From Notamacropus eugenii (lineage: Eukaryota; Chordata; Mammalia; Diprotodontia; Macropodidae): DNA of 64,000 nt. The position numbers were made by a program, and so were the translations under genes. The stretch is from positions 56,473,256 through 56,537,255 of the forward strand of contig NC_092876.1 in the NCBI RefSeq assembly GCF_028372415.1. The letters run 5' to 3'. The notes below the pieces were generated by a model, which searched no databases, had not been told where the DNA came from, and saw only the letters and a program-made list of their open reading frames with translations. This document shows positions 33,384-45,300 of the stretch, piece by piece. The first letter of the stretch is position 1. Every line of letters begins with the position of its first letter.

Positions 33384-36300
33384 TCTTAATGGTGAAGAGG
33401 AAAGAGCTACTGGATTTGAAGCCAGGAAGACTCAAATTTAAATTCTGACTCAGACTCTTGAAAGATGTGTGATGCTAAGCACATCACTTGACCTCTCTGA
33501 GCCTCAGTTCCTTCACCTGTAAAATGAGGGAGCTTTGACTGGATGGCCTCAAAGGTCTCTTCCAGCTTTGCCTCTAGAATGCTATGAATCCTTGCTTTGG
33601 CCTTTAATGACTGTGTGGTTTTGGGCAAGCTCTGGTTACCTTTGTGAGCCTCAGTTTTTCATGTATAAAAAGGGATCAATAATACATACATACCCTACTT
33701 CACGCAGGGCTACTGTAAGGGATACATTCTGGAAACCTTGATGTTCTAGAGAAATGAGAATTATGAATATGAGGGAGCCATGAGCCATACAAATAACTAT
33801 AATACAAGATGGTACATGATGTAACAGATAGCTGGGTTAACATGGAGATTCTGTATGGCCCCAAGGGCAGAAGTGGGAGCAGGGGGATGGAAAGGGAGGT
33901 TGCACGGGGGCAGCTTTAGGCTTGTTTTCAGCCAAGATTTCCTAACCATTAGTGCTCTCTAATAACCCTTACGATGTGCCTGGATACAGAGAAAGATGAT
34001 GATCCCTGCTCTCAAGGACTCACAGGAAGATAACATGAAAGCAACCAGATACAGGGAGGGTGTACAAGAGACACACTGGAGAGAATCGATAGAGGGAAGG
34101 CACTGACATGGGGCAAGGATTAGGAAAATCTTCTCGTAGGAGGTGAGACCTGATGGAAGTCAGATAACTTAGGAGGCAGAGAGGAGGAAGGAGACAGTTT
34201 CAGGCATGGAGGACAGCCAGAGAAAATGTCTGGAGTTTAGAGAGGAAGAGTCTTATATGAGGACCAGTCTGGAGACCAAGGTCACAGGATGGAAGGGTCT
34301 ATAGGTAGTGGGAGAATGCAGGGGGAGAGTGTAAGCAGAGGCCGAATGACTACACTTTTTGGATGAGTTGTAGAGAAAACCTTGTTTAAGAACAGGCCTC
34401 GGAGGTCCGTTCCAACCCCAAGGGTCTTTGAGGAGTCTTGCCTCTCTTCATTTCTCTGAGGTTCCCCCTAAAAGGACCCACCAAATTGCCTGGATACTCG
34501 AGAGCACCTATCCATCCTGGGAATTGTAGCCTAGAGAGGAGAACGGACCTCCTTCCCTCCCCCCATGCATTAGGAGCACGGGAACTCCACACAGAGCTGT
34601 CATTGTCTAACCTTCAAATTACAGGGATTCTGTCTGATGATCCCTTCTGCTCCTTTTTATTTTTACAAATTGCTTCGGGATCCCTATGAGTCATCCTGGG
34701 GAATCAAGGGGTCATGTTGCTGCTGTCCTCTTTTTTAGAGATGAGACATCAGGAACAAGTCCAGTGGATACCTTTCAGTTCTTGAGCAGCCAGAATCATG
34801 GCGTCTATTCAGGCAGGACTGGTACCTCTGGTGGGAGGGATGCTGAGCCCTTTTCAGGGCTGCTCAAACATCTTTGGTGTCCACCTACACCCAACTCTCA
34901 CCTGTGGCTCCAAGAAGCTGTAGCAGGTGCAGCAGCCATACCCCAGTAAACCATCTGGGCTGACAGGCTAAATCAGGTTGAGGTTAACCAATGGGCCTCA
35001 GACCTGTTGGTGAGTTAGGGGGATGTCTATGCCAAGCATATGAAGGCTTCTGTGGCAGAGTGGGTGATGATCAAAGATGCAATGTCATCCACTGCATCCT
35101 GGACTATCACCAGTCATCCTGACTTGTGTCTTACCATTGGACTTTGATGACTCTGAAAGAGAGAGTGAGGCTGATGACTTTGTGCAACTCTACCTCACTT
35201 AAATCCAATTCACTTGAAAGTCAAGACATCACCCCCATGATGTCATTGGTCCACTATGGAAATGAAGGATGAATTATGACAACATTCTATGTGCTCTCTG
35301 AGCATCCCACACCCTAGTTGTTGTTCCTACACTTAGTACAGTGCCTGGCACACAGAAGGAGTTTAATAAATGCTATTCAGACCGACAAACCATATCCCTG
35401 GTGGACACAGACACCTGGGAATAGCTCCTGCTCACCCGCGGGAGAGGAGACCTCAGCCCTGTAGGGGCTGCTGCTGCCCTGCTTTTCTAGCCCAGCTGGC
35501 CTCTAACCCCCACTCACTCTCAGTATATTTTCTCAATTGAGTCAAGAAATATGGGTTCGAATTCCAGCGATGACACTTATTAGCTGTGTAACTGTAAACA
35601 CTGCTCCATTTACAGACTCATAGAGGTAGAAAAGGAAACTTAGAGGCCAATAAATACAAACCCCTCGTTTTATGGTTGAAGAAACTGAGGCTGAAGTAAG
35701 TTAAGTGACTTGCCCAGGGCCACACAGCTAGTAAGTGTCTGAGGGAGGATTTGAATTCAGGCATTTCTGGCTCAAAACCCAGTGTTTTATCCAGTGTACT
35801 GTATATGCTTCACTGAGCCTCCATTTCCTTCTTGGTAAAATAGGGATAAATAAACTCATCCTGTATATAGCTTGTTTGTATGTAGCTGTTTGTGTGTTTT
35901 CTTCCCCATTTTATTGTGAATTCCTTGAGAGCTGGGGCTGTATTTTGGCTTTCTTTGTATCCCCATAGCTTAGGGTAGTGCCTGACACAGAGTCAGTGCT
36001 TAATAAATGATTATTGATTGACTGTCTAACTGAACAGAGTTGTTCCAGGGTGTCCATAAACCTTAGAGTACTATAGAAAAGAGAGCCATTGTTGCGATTA
36101 CCCAAAATAAGCCATGCCCTTTACCACCAATGGGCTTCTGGAAGCACCCAGGCATCCTCACTCAATGACTTGAGTTTCAGGGAAATCTCATACAACCCAA
36201 AGAATCATTCTGTCTTCTCCTTCTACCTTCCAGTGGCCTCAGTTTCCTCATCTGTAAAATGAGGGGGTTGGATTCAGTGAACTCTGAGATTCTTTCCAGC

Positions 36301-39300
36301 TCTAGCTCTATGCTCCTATGAGCCTATGTACATTCTCTTCTTGCTATGAGACACATTCAAGCCTGTAGAATGGTCGGGTTAAAATTTGCTTAAAGTAGAG
36401 CATGCTTGAGGTAATAGAAAATGTCAAATTGAAATGTCAATTTTATTCTATCACCAATCATCTTGACTTTGGTCTTGCAGTGGACTTGGATGACTGGAGG
36501 AGAGAATGAGGCTGATGACTCTGAAAGCTCTACCTCACTTAAATCTACTTCATAAGCAGATCAAGACATCACCCTCCTGATGTCATTGATTCTCTTTGAA
36601 AATAAAGGACACCAGAAGAGTTTCCATTTTATCCTAGAGGTACTAGGGAACCATAGGTGTTTATTGAGTCCCAGAGTGATGTGGTTAGATCTGCACTTTA
36701 GAAGAGTCACTTTGTTGGCTGTGTAGGAGATGGATTGGAGTAAGAGGTTTGAAGAAGGAAAACTAAATAGGAAGATATTGAAATAAGACCAGAACTAGGT
36801 GGTGGATACATGGGAGGAGAGAAGGAGACATACAGGAGAGATGTTGAGAAGATAGAAATGGTGATATTTGACAAATGATTGTTACATGTGTGATGAGTGA
36901 GAGTGAGGAGACAAGGAAGATTCCAAGGGTACATGTGGATGACTGAGAGGATGGTGGGGTTGATTTTTGTTCTTGACGCCAATAGGGACATCTGGAAGAG
37001 GAGTGGCTTTGGGAGTAAAACATGAGTTCTATTTTGGACAAGTTGAGTTTAGGATGCCTACAGGGCATCCAGTTAGGAGATCTCATAGATGGTTGGTGAT
37101 TTAAGGCTAGAGCTAGGAAGAGAAACTAGTGCTCTGTGTGTAGATCTGGCCATCATTTGTGTAAAGAAAACTACATCCAGTAAAGCTGATGAGGTCACTG
37201 AGGATAAGGGTACAGAGGGAAAAAAGAAGAGGACCCAGGACAAAGCCTTGGGGGACAGCCAAAGTAAAGGAGTATGATGTGATTGATGAACCAGCAAAGG
37301 AATCTGAAGAGTGGTCAGATAAGGAGGAGGAAAACCAGGAGAGAGCATTGTCATGGAAAGCCAAAGGGAAGGGAGTATATAATGATTTAGGTCAGGGGTG
37401 AGGAACCTGCAGCTTTAAAGTCACATGTGTCCTTCTACGTCCTTAAGTGAGACCTTTTGACCAAATCCAAATTTTACGGAACAAACCTTAAGGTCACAAC
37501 CAAAGAACAAATCCAAATGTTTTATATAAAAATTGGATTTGGTCAAAAGACCACACTTAAGGACCTGGAAGGCTACATGTGACTTTAAGATGGCAGGTTC
37601 CTCACCTCTGGTTTAGGTCTTCATTGACCTTCTAGGCTGTTGAAATAACCTCCTAATTAATCTCCTTTTTGTAGTTTCTTCCGTCTCCAGTTCATCCACC
37701 ACACAGCTGCCATCACAGCAGTAATAATGATGATAGCTAGCATTTATATAGCATTTTATAAGCTTTCTAGACAGATTTCATTTCACTCTCTCCTTCAAAT
37801 GTTCCACATTGCAGTCAAACTGGTCTGCTTCCTGTTATGTGTCTCAAATTCCTCACGTCCCCTCCAGTCCTCATGTCTTCATATGCACTGAGATACATAT
37901 TCTACTTCCCTCCAACACTTAGGACCTCTGACTTCCTCCAAGGCTCAGCTCAGGTGTCACCTTCTTGTTTCCTTCCAGGTGTGAGTGCTCACTCCTAAGC
38001 TGGGTGATGAGTTCCCTGTGCATTCACTTTGGTCTCTTTAGACACCTCTCCTTTCTCCTTCCCATCAAAATCACTTCTCTTCTTGTCTCCATAATTTTGT
38101 TACTGAGAGCCTCCCATTCTTCCTGGGATGACTTTCCCTGTAGAATTCTAATTCACAAGTTCTTCTATTTCTTCTAAACTTTGCGATTTGCTTCACCAAA
38201 TCTAGGATGCATGTTGGGTCATTCCTAGTTACCCCTTCTTTCTCTATCATACACTCCAAGATGGTGTGGTCACTTCCCCAAGATTCCTATCATTTCTTCT
38301 CCAGCAACCAATTTCTATTGATAAGAATCAGATCCACAATAGAGGGTCTTCTTGATGGCTCCTCCACCTTTTGAAGGCCCAAGTTATCATTAAGACTGGT
38401 CAAACAATTACTAACTCTTTTGCTTTGGGCAAAGAGTAAATCCCAGTAGGTACCTAGATATTTGAAGTTTCCTGTCATTGATACACAATGCCTCTATGCC
38501 AGGCTTGTAATTTAATCCCCAAACTCCTTCTCTATTTCCTCTTTCTGGCTGGGCAGACTTAGTTTACTCAGATGACAAGACTGCTTCTGCATTTGTCTCC
38601 ACTGATCTTTGCTCACTTACTTTCCACTGGGCTCCCTCCTCTGAGTCCTCTATTTTCTCATATGAGCATATTTTCATAATATGTTGCGCTAGCCCCCTAC
38701 TGTTCCATCTGTATTATTTCTTTGGAATAAGGTCTACTCTCCCAGAATAAAATTTCCATCACGAGCTTCATCCAGCTACATCTCAATAATATTATGAGAC
38801 CAAATACTTCCGAGTTAAGATTTCTAATTCATTTACTTGTCATTTGTAAGTGTTATACATGCAGATATGGCCCATATATATCCATAATACACATACATGA
38901 AAAGTATGTGTATATGTCAGAATGTATATATCTGTATATATAAATGTAATGTAGTGTCTATATAAGTACATATATGAACATTTATATGCATATGCATATT
39001 TGTAAGTATTTGTGTGCACGCACTTATACTCACGTGCAAATGAATACACTTATCTGTCACTCAGGAGAAGAAAGTGAAAGTTTCTTGAGGCCAAAGTCTA
39101 TCCCATTTTCATCTTTGTATCACAGAAACAAGTAAAATTCTTTATCATAGGTACTTAATGTTGGTTAAATTGGAGAGAGACAGACAGACAGACGGAGAAA
39201 AATTCGGTTGGGGATTGGGATGAAATCTGACCATCCTTTCATTTCCTTTCCTACCATTTCAGTACAGTTCCCCAAATCACACTTCAGTCCCCATCTAATT

Positions 39301-42300
39301 GATCCATGAAAAAAGAGGGGCAGGTCAACACAGGAATGCCCCATAGCAGAGGGGAGGGGGTAGGATGATGCTGGTGGGGAGAACTGGGACAACAGAGGAA
39401 AAGCAGCAGGATATAGTTCTTCAGGGTTCTTAATTTTTTTTTAGTCATGGACTCCTTTAGCAGCCTCTCAAGAACTTTGGATTTGACTGTGCAACATGGG
39501 AGACACTGGCACAGGACTGCTCAGCATGGTGTGCCCACATCAGAAAGGGTGCTGTGCTCTACGGGCAAAGCAGAATTGAGACAACACAAAGTAAACGTAG
39601 GATGCACAAATTTGGAGTACCCACCCCACATATTCACACGGACTATCTGTGCCCAACCTGTGGTACATCATTCTGAGCTCGTATTGGTCTGATCAGCCAC
39701 AGGGGGACACACTGAAATTTCACCTTATCATAGTGATGTCATTTTGGTCCTCTTTGAGAACGAAGGACAACCAACCAGCCAACGATTAATAACAATAATA
39801 GTAACCATAATAATTTTTTTGCTCAGTTTTTCAGTTTTGTCTCTTCATGACCGCATTTGGGGTTTTCTTGGCAGAGATACTGGAGTAGTTTGCCATTTCC
39901 TTCTTCAGATCATTTTACAGATGGGGAAACTGAGGCAAATGGGATTAAGTGACTTGTCCAGGGTCACACAGCTAGTAAGTGTCTGAGGCTGGATTTGAAC
40001 TCAGGAAAATATGTCTTCCTGTCTCCAGACCTGCTGTATCCACTGTGCCACGTAGCTGCCCTCCATGTGTCTAATAAACCTTTAATGTTTTCCAACCTAC
40101 TTTACTCTAAAAGGTCAAAAGAGGACATAGACAAGCAGGGAAGTGTGTTGGTATTATCGTGTTAAATTTAATGTACGTATATTAAGCTCAGTTTCCTATA
40201 CGATCCCCCTTTTTTTTGTTCTTTCTTTTTGAATATTGCATGTTGACATTTGTTGTATCCATAATAATAATAATGAGAAAAATTTTTTAAAGAAACAAAA
40301 TACTTTACTCTCAGTAGTGCTGTAAAGTTGGTACAGTCATAGAAGTATCCTTATCTCCATTTTATTAATGAAGAAACTGAGGCTCCAAAAGGGAAAGAGA
40401 TTGGCTTAGAGTCACCAAGTTAGTCTGAAGTGAACTCAGGTCTCCTGACTTCAAGACTAGCGTTAGTTCTATTAGAGAACAATGCCTGGAAGATAAAATT
40501 GTTAACATATATGATATACAGAGGAAATAGTACCAGCTTAGAGGATCTGAGTTCAAATTCCCTCTTCTTACTCTTACTGTCTATAGGCTCTTGGAAAAGT
40601 TACTAAACCATCCTTGGCCTTGATGATCTCATCTGTAAAATGAGGTAGGACTAGGTGGGTGATGAGATAGTGTGAAGGTCAGTTACAACCTGGCATTGGT
40701 TTGGTGTGGGAATTGAGAAAACCAATCAGATTCTAGCTCATGAACATGTGCTGCCACATGTATTATCCTCCATCTTGTTTTTGTGCAAATCATCCATGGA
40801 AAACTAGATGGTAGAAGCCATCTATTGCTTCACAAATGCAGATGGATGCAATTAATCAGCATCTCTCAGTTATGAAAAAAGACCTCAAAACCTACTTGGC
40901 CCCTCCCAAGTTGACCAAAACTCATTCTTTCTCCATCCCTACTTGGAAAGCTCCAATTAGAAATCAGATTACCTAATTTTGTATCCTGGTTTGTATCCTG
41001 TTCATTGCTTTCTTTTAATTAATTTGCTCTTATTTAATTAATTATTTTAAATTCATAAAAATCTCTCACTCTGTGTTTAGGGTCTTTGGGCTGACTAGGG
41101 AGTCCATTGACCCATTTATCAGGCCAGTTTTGCTAATAAATCACATAGCTTGGAATATGCTTTCATTATAAATTATCCACCATGTGGGCTCTGAAGTCCC
41201 TTTCAACACTATGATTCCATGGTTGTCTTCAGGTATTTGAAGAGCTGTAGCATAGAAATGAGATTGGACTTGTCCTCCTTGGCCCTGGAGAGAAAACCAG
41301 GAAGCAGGGGGTGGAAGTTATAGGGAAGAGCTTTTCTTCTGATCTGTGGGAAAATGTCCAAATAATGAGAGCTGCTCCAAAATGCACGAGGCCAACTCAT
41401 GCCAGGTTCCTAGTTCAAGTAGAGGATGGACGACCACTCATTATCAATGTATCAGTCTATATGAAGCGTTCCTGGACCCCTCCTCTTAGGTGCTAGTGTT
41501 GGTTTCCCCCAAATTACCCTTTATCTATTTTATTACATACTTTTATTTGTACTTTTCGTCTTCCCTTGGCTAGACTATAAACAACTTGAGGGTAGGATTT
41601 GTTTCATTCTTGTCTTTGTATCCCCAGCAACTGGTATGATGCCTTGCATACAGGATGTAATAAATGCTTGTGGATGGATTAATCAATGAAACTGAGAGGA
41701 TTCCCATTCAGGTGCAACTTGGATTAAGCATTCTCTAAGGTCTTTGCCACCTCTGGCAGTCAGCTAGCTCCCCCAGCTTCTCCCATCATTCCCTGTCTCT
41801 CTCAGGTCTGTGCCAGAGGGCACGGAGACCTTCGAGGTCTATGGCACTCCAGGCGTGGACATCTACATCTCCCCAAACATGGAGACTTCAAGGGAACGGG
41901 CAGACACCAGGAGGTGGCGCTTTAATATGGGGCTTGATATCATCGTCGTCATGAATTCTCCAAGCAATGACCTGAATGACAGTCATGTAAGTGGGGTCCT
42001 TATCCCAAAGGTGTGGGGTGCAAGGTTCAGCAGGGAACACTTGAGTGATTGGGATCTGCTCTCAAGGGAACTCAATCACTGGGTGACCTTCAATGAGATA
42101 CTTCTATTTAGACTTGTTTCCTTTCCTTATTGGTAAAACGAAGGAGGTGGACTTGATTAACTCTGATGTCCTCATTGCTGATATACTGTGCTGTCTGGCC
42201 CCTCCAACTCTCCTATTTCATGATTTTAGCCTAGTTCCTCTGGTTTCTCACCCTAGGGCCAAAAGCCAATCTCCCCTTACTCAAATCCTGACGCAGCTTA

Positions 42301-45300
42301 GCACAGGGTGAGACACACGGTAGGGGCTTGTGGCTCAAAGAAGACAATCTTGGTTGAGTGTGCCAACAACCTGAGTTCTAGTCCTGAGTCTCTGAACCTT
42401 CAATAGCTCTTCCCTTCTCACCTCTAAATCCCAACGCTGAATCATCCCTTGATTTCGATAACTGTTGCAGTGCCTATGTTGGGAGACCTGAACATTTGCC
42501 CTTGGATTTGGGATGAAGGGGGCAGGCATGGGTAATTTCATGTTTGGGGTCAATTTCATTGCTGAAATTCAATAAATAAGGAGTAGTAATTGTGGATTTA
42601 TGGGTGCATCCAGGCAGAAAGAGCCTGTTTCATCATAATGTGGGGGAAGTGTTGATATTAGTTAAGTGAGTCAGAGCTAGAGATCCGAAGAGCTGAGAAC
42701 TAAATCTTTAAATAGGGAGGATCCAAGGAAAAAAGCTGTTACGCAGTTATTTGAACACAAGGCATGAATGTTGTTGCCTTAGAAAGCTTTGTTATTCTTT
42801 ATGGAACTAGAGAAATCATAATTGGGAGTGAGATGCAGGCTAGAACTTGGAATATCAGAACTGAGAGGGCCCTTAGAACACAGAAGGTCAGAGCTGGGAG
42901 GGCCTAAGAACATTGGATGTCAGAGTTGAGAGAGATCTTAGAACACAGAGTGTCAGAATCAGGAGGGTCCTTAGAACACAGGATGTCAGAAGTGGGAGGG
43001 CCCTTAAAACATAGAATGTCAGAGCTGGGAGGGTCCAGGAACCCAGAATGTCAGAGCTGGGAGGGTCTTAGAATACAGAATGTTAGAACTAGAAGGAAAT
43101 GTAGACACCATCCCCCCCCACTTTTTTTTTAGTTGTTTCAGTTCTGTCTGACTCTTTATGGAGCCATTTGGGGTTTTCTTGGCAGAAATATTGTAGTAGT
43201 TTCTTTCATTCTACAAATAAGTAAATCAAGGACAAGAATGGGTCAGTGTCTTCTCCAGGTAACATAGATAGTGTCAGAGTTGGAACTAAATTTTAAGACT
43301 AGGTATATGTCATTGTAAACCATGACCTATAAGACTTAAAGCCACCAGAGCTAGCTGAGTGAGTGCCTTGGGGTGGGTCAGTGCTGAGGGAAGAGGGAGG
43401 GAAAAGATAGAGGGAATGACCCAGAACGGAATATCATGCTGCCTCTACTGTGGGTGAACCCACTACCCTCCCCCTTTGGCTACACGAATATTCCCATTTT
43501 CCAGATAGACCAGTTGAGGTACAGGCTCTAAATAATACACAGACTGCTGAGGGCTTTTGTATCCCCACTGAGTCATAAATCCTCTCTGGTTCTACTTTGT
43601 AAGTTCTACCATGGCCTGACCTGTCAGTGATTTGGTCTCCCTTGAGCAGAAAGGGGAGAATTGGGCCTCACTGGGAGCCTTGGTGCCCCTGAGGGCTGGA
43701 GCTGTTGCCCGGCTGGGTCAAAAGCTACCTCCCTTGGTTTCTGGCTCCCAGGGCAGTCAGTGCCTGCAGGTGGTGGCTGTGACTCAGAGACTATCTCTTT
43801 CTGCAGGTTCAGATCTCCTACCACTCCAAGGATGAGCCACTGGCCCTGGCCTATGCCGTCCTCTATCTCACTTGTGTGGGTAAGTGATGAGGGTTCAGCA
43901 ATGATGGTCCCGGCCAGCTCCTCAGAGGGAACAGTGCCTTGGAAACATCCCTGTCCTAACAACCCCAAGACAAGGGCCCTGGTCCTGACTCTGACACTTC
44001 AAGGCCATGTTTCAACACCTCAACAGGTGTGACTGCAGATATAGGTGTTCACCTTGCAATGAGGCCTGTTCAGGACTGCCCAGTCCATGCCACTCTTGTC
44101 CATGCCTTCCTGTCACCTAGGATACCTAGCTAGAAGGGGTCTTACTAATACCCATCAGAATGCTAGGCCAGGATCTGAGATATCTGGGTTCAAATATCAC
44201 CTCCCATTCTTTCTGGGTTACCTGATTAGCAACAGATCTATTCAGCTTTGCTTGCACTAATGTTCTCATCTATAAAATGGGAAGTTTAGGGAGTCAGTAT
44301 CATGTAGTATAGAGACAGCTGGCCTCAGAGCCAGGAAGGCTTGGGTTCAAGATCTACTTCTGATACAAGCTGGCTGTGTAAGCCTGAGCAAATCCCTTAA
44401 CCCCTTAGTGACCATGGCAGCTCTCCAGGACTCTAAGATGCTGCACTGGTGCATTGATGGAGGGAATTTCTCATTGGGAGCTCCCTCTGCCGAAGAAATT
44501 GCAGGTTCAGTACAAAGAGAAATTCCTCTGGCTGATTAATTCACAATTCTTTGTAAGTTGTACAGCCCTGTGGATGTGTAAGTTATTGTTATTAACTACA
44601 GTCCAACCTACTTCTTCTATAGGGCATCTAGTTGCATAGAGCCCTGGGACTGCAGTCAGGAAGACTCATCTTCATGAGTTCAAATCCAGCTTCAGACACT
44701 TGCTAAATGTGTGACCTGGGGCAAGTCACTTAACCCTCTTTGCCTCAGTTTCCTCATCTGTAAAATGAGCTGGAGAAGGAAATGGCAAACCACTCCAGTA
44801 CGTTTGCCAAGAAAACTCCAAATGGATTCACCAAGAGTTGGACATGACTGGACAACAAAATTCATTCTATAGGTGACTCATGTAGTCATTCATTCATTCA
44901 TCCATTGAACAATGATTGAGTATGGGACAGTAGAAAGAAGGCTAGACTTGCACTCAATAGTCCTAGGTTGAATTCTGGCTCTAACACTTACTTAGCTATG
45001 AAACTCTGAGCAAGTCCTTTTCCTGAGGTGAGCTTGAGTATGGCAAGAGTTTTTTCCATGATGACTTTGAGAGGGATGGCAGGGGGACAGTAGAAAGGGC
45101 ATTGGCTCTGGAGTCATGGGTCCTGGATTTGAATACACCTGTAGGTGATCCTAGGAAAGTCTCTTGGATTCCCTAGGACTCAGTTTTCTCATCTGTCAGA
45201 GGGGAGCATTGAAGTACTTGAGGAGAAGATCTCCTCTGGCTTTGACCTTCTTAGAAGAATTAGTTTGCTAAGAAAACAGTCTTCTAGGGTACCTGCCACC

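Larger units (their letters stand above)
25454..41805 (+). other. PADI3 intron 1 (16.4 kb)
   Basis: By far the largest intron. It contains many SINEs, L2, CR1/L3-like, RTE-like and hAT elements and a 500-base GA tract, listed separately. Stretches without a recognised repeat include 25,460-25,780, 26,100-26,560, 26,830-27,340, 34,380-34,700, 35,390-35,600 and 37,100-37,390. A perfect AP-1 site ATGAGTCAT is at 34,686-34,694. No extra exon seen. Confidence 0.65.
41987..43806 (+). other. PADI3 intron 2
   Basis: Plus-strand SINE parts at 42,055-42,170 and 42,320-42,420, the tail-type array 42,843-43,100, and a reversed marsupial SINE at 43,125-43,310. 42,430-42,840 and 43,320-43,800 show nothing I recognise. 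Confidence 0.7.

Noticed and set aside
32761-33435. Long open frames on both strands (up to 224 codons), Ser/Leu-rich or Arg/Glu-rich
   Set aside because: They are translations of the GA purine tract; no start context, domain or codon bias.
43632-44032. Overlapping 67- to 123-codon frames
   Set aside because: They overlap PADI3 exon 3 in other frames and lack any domain.
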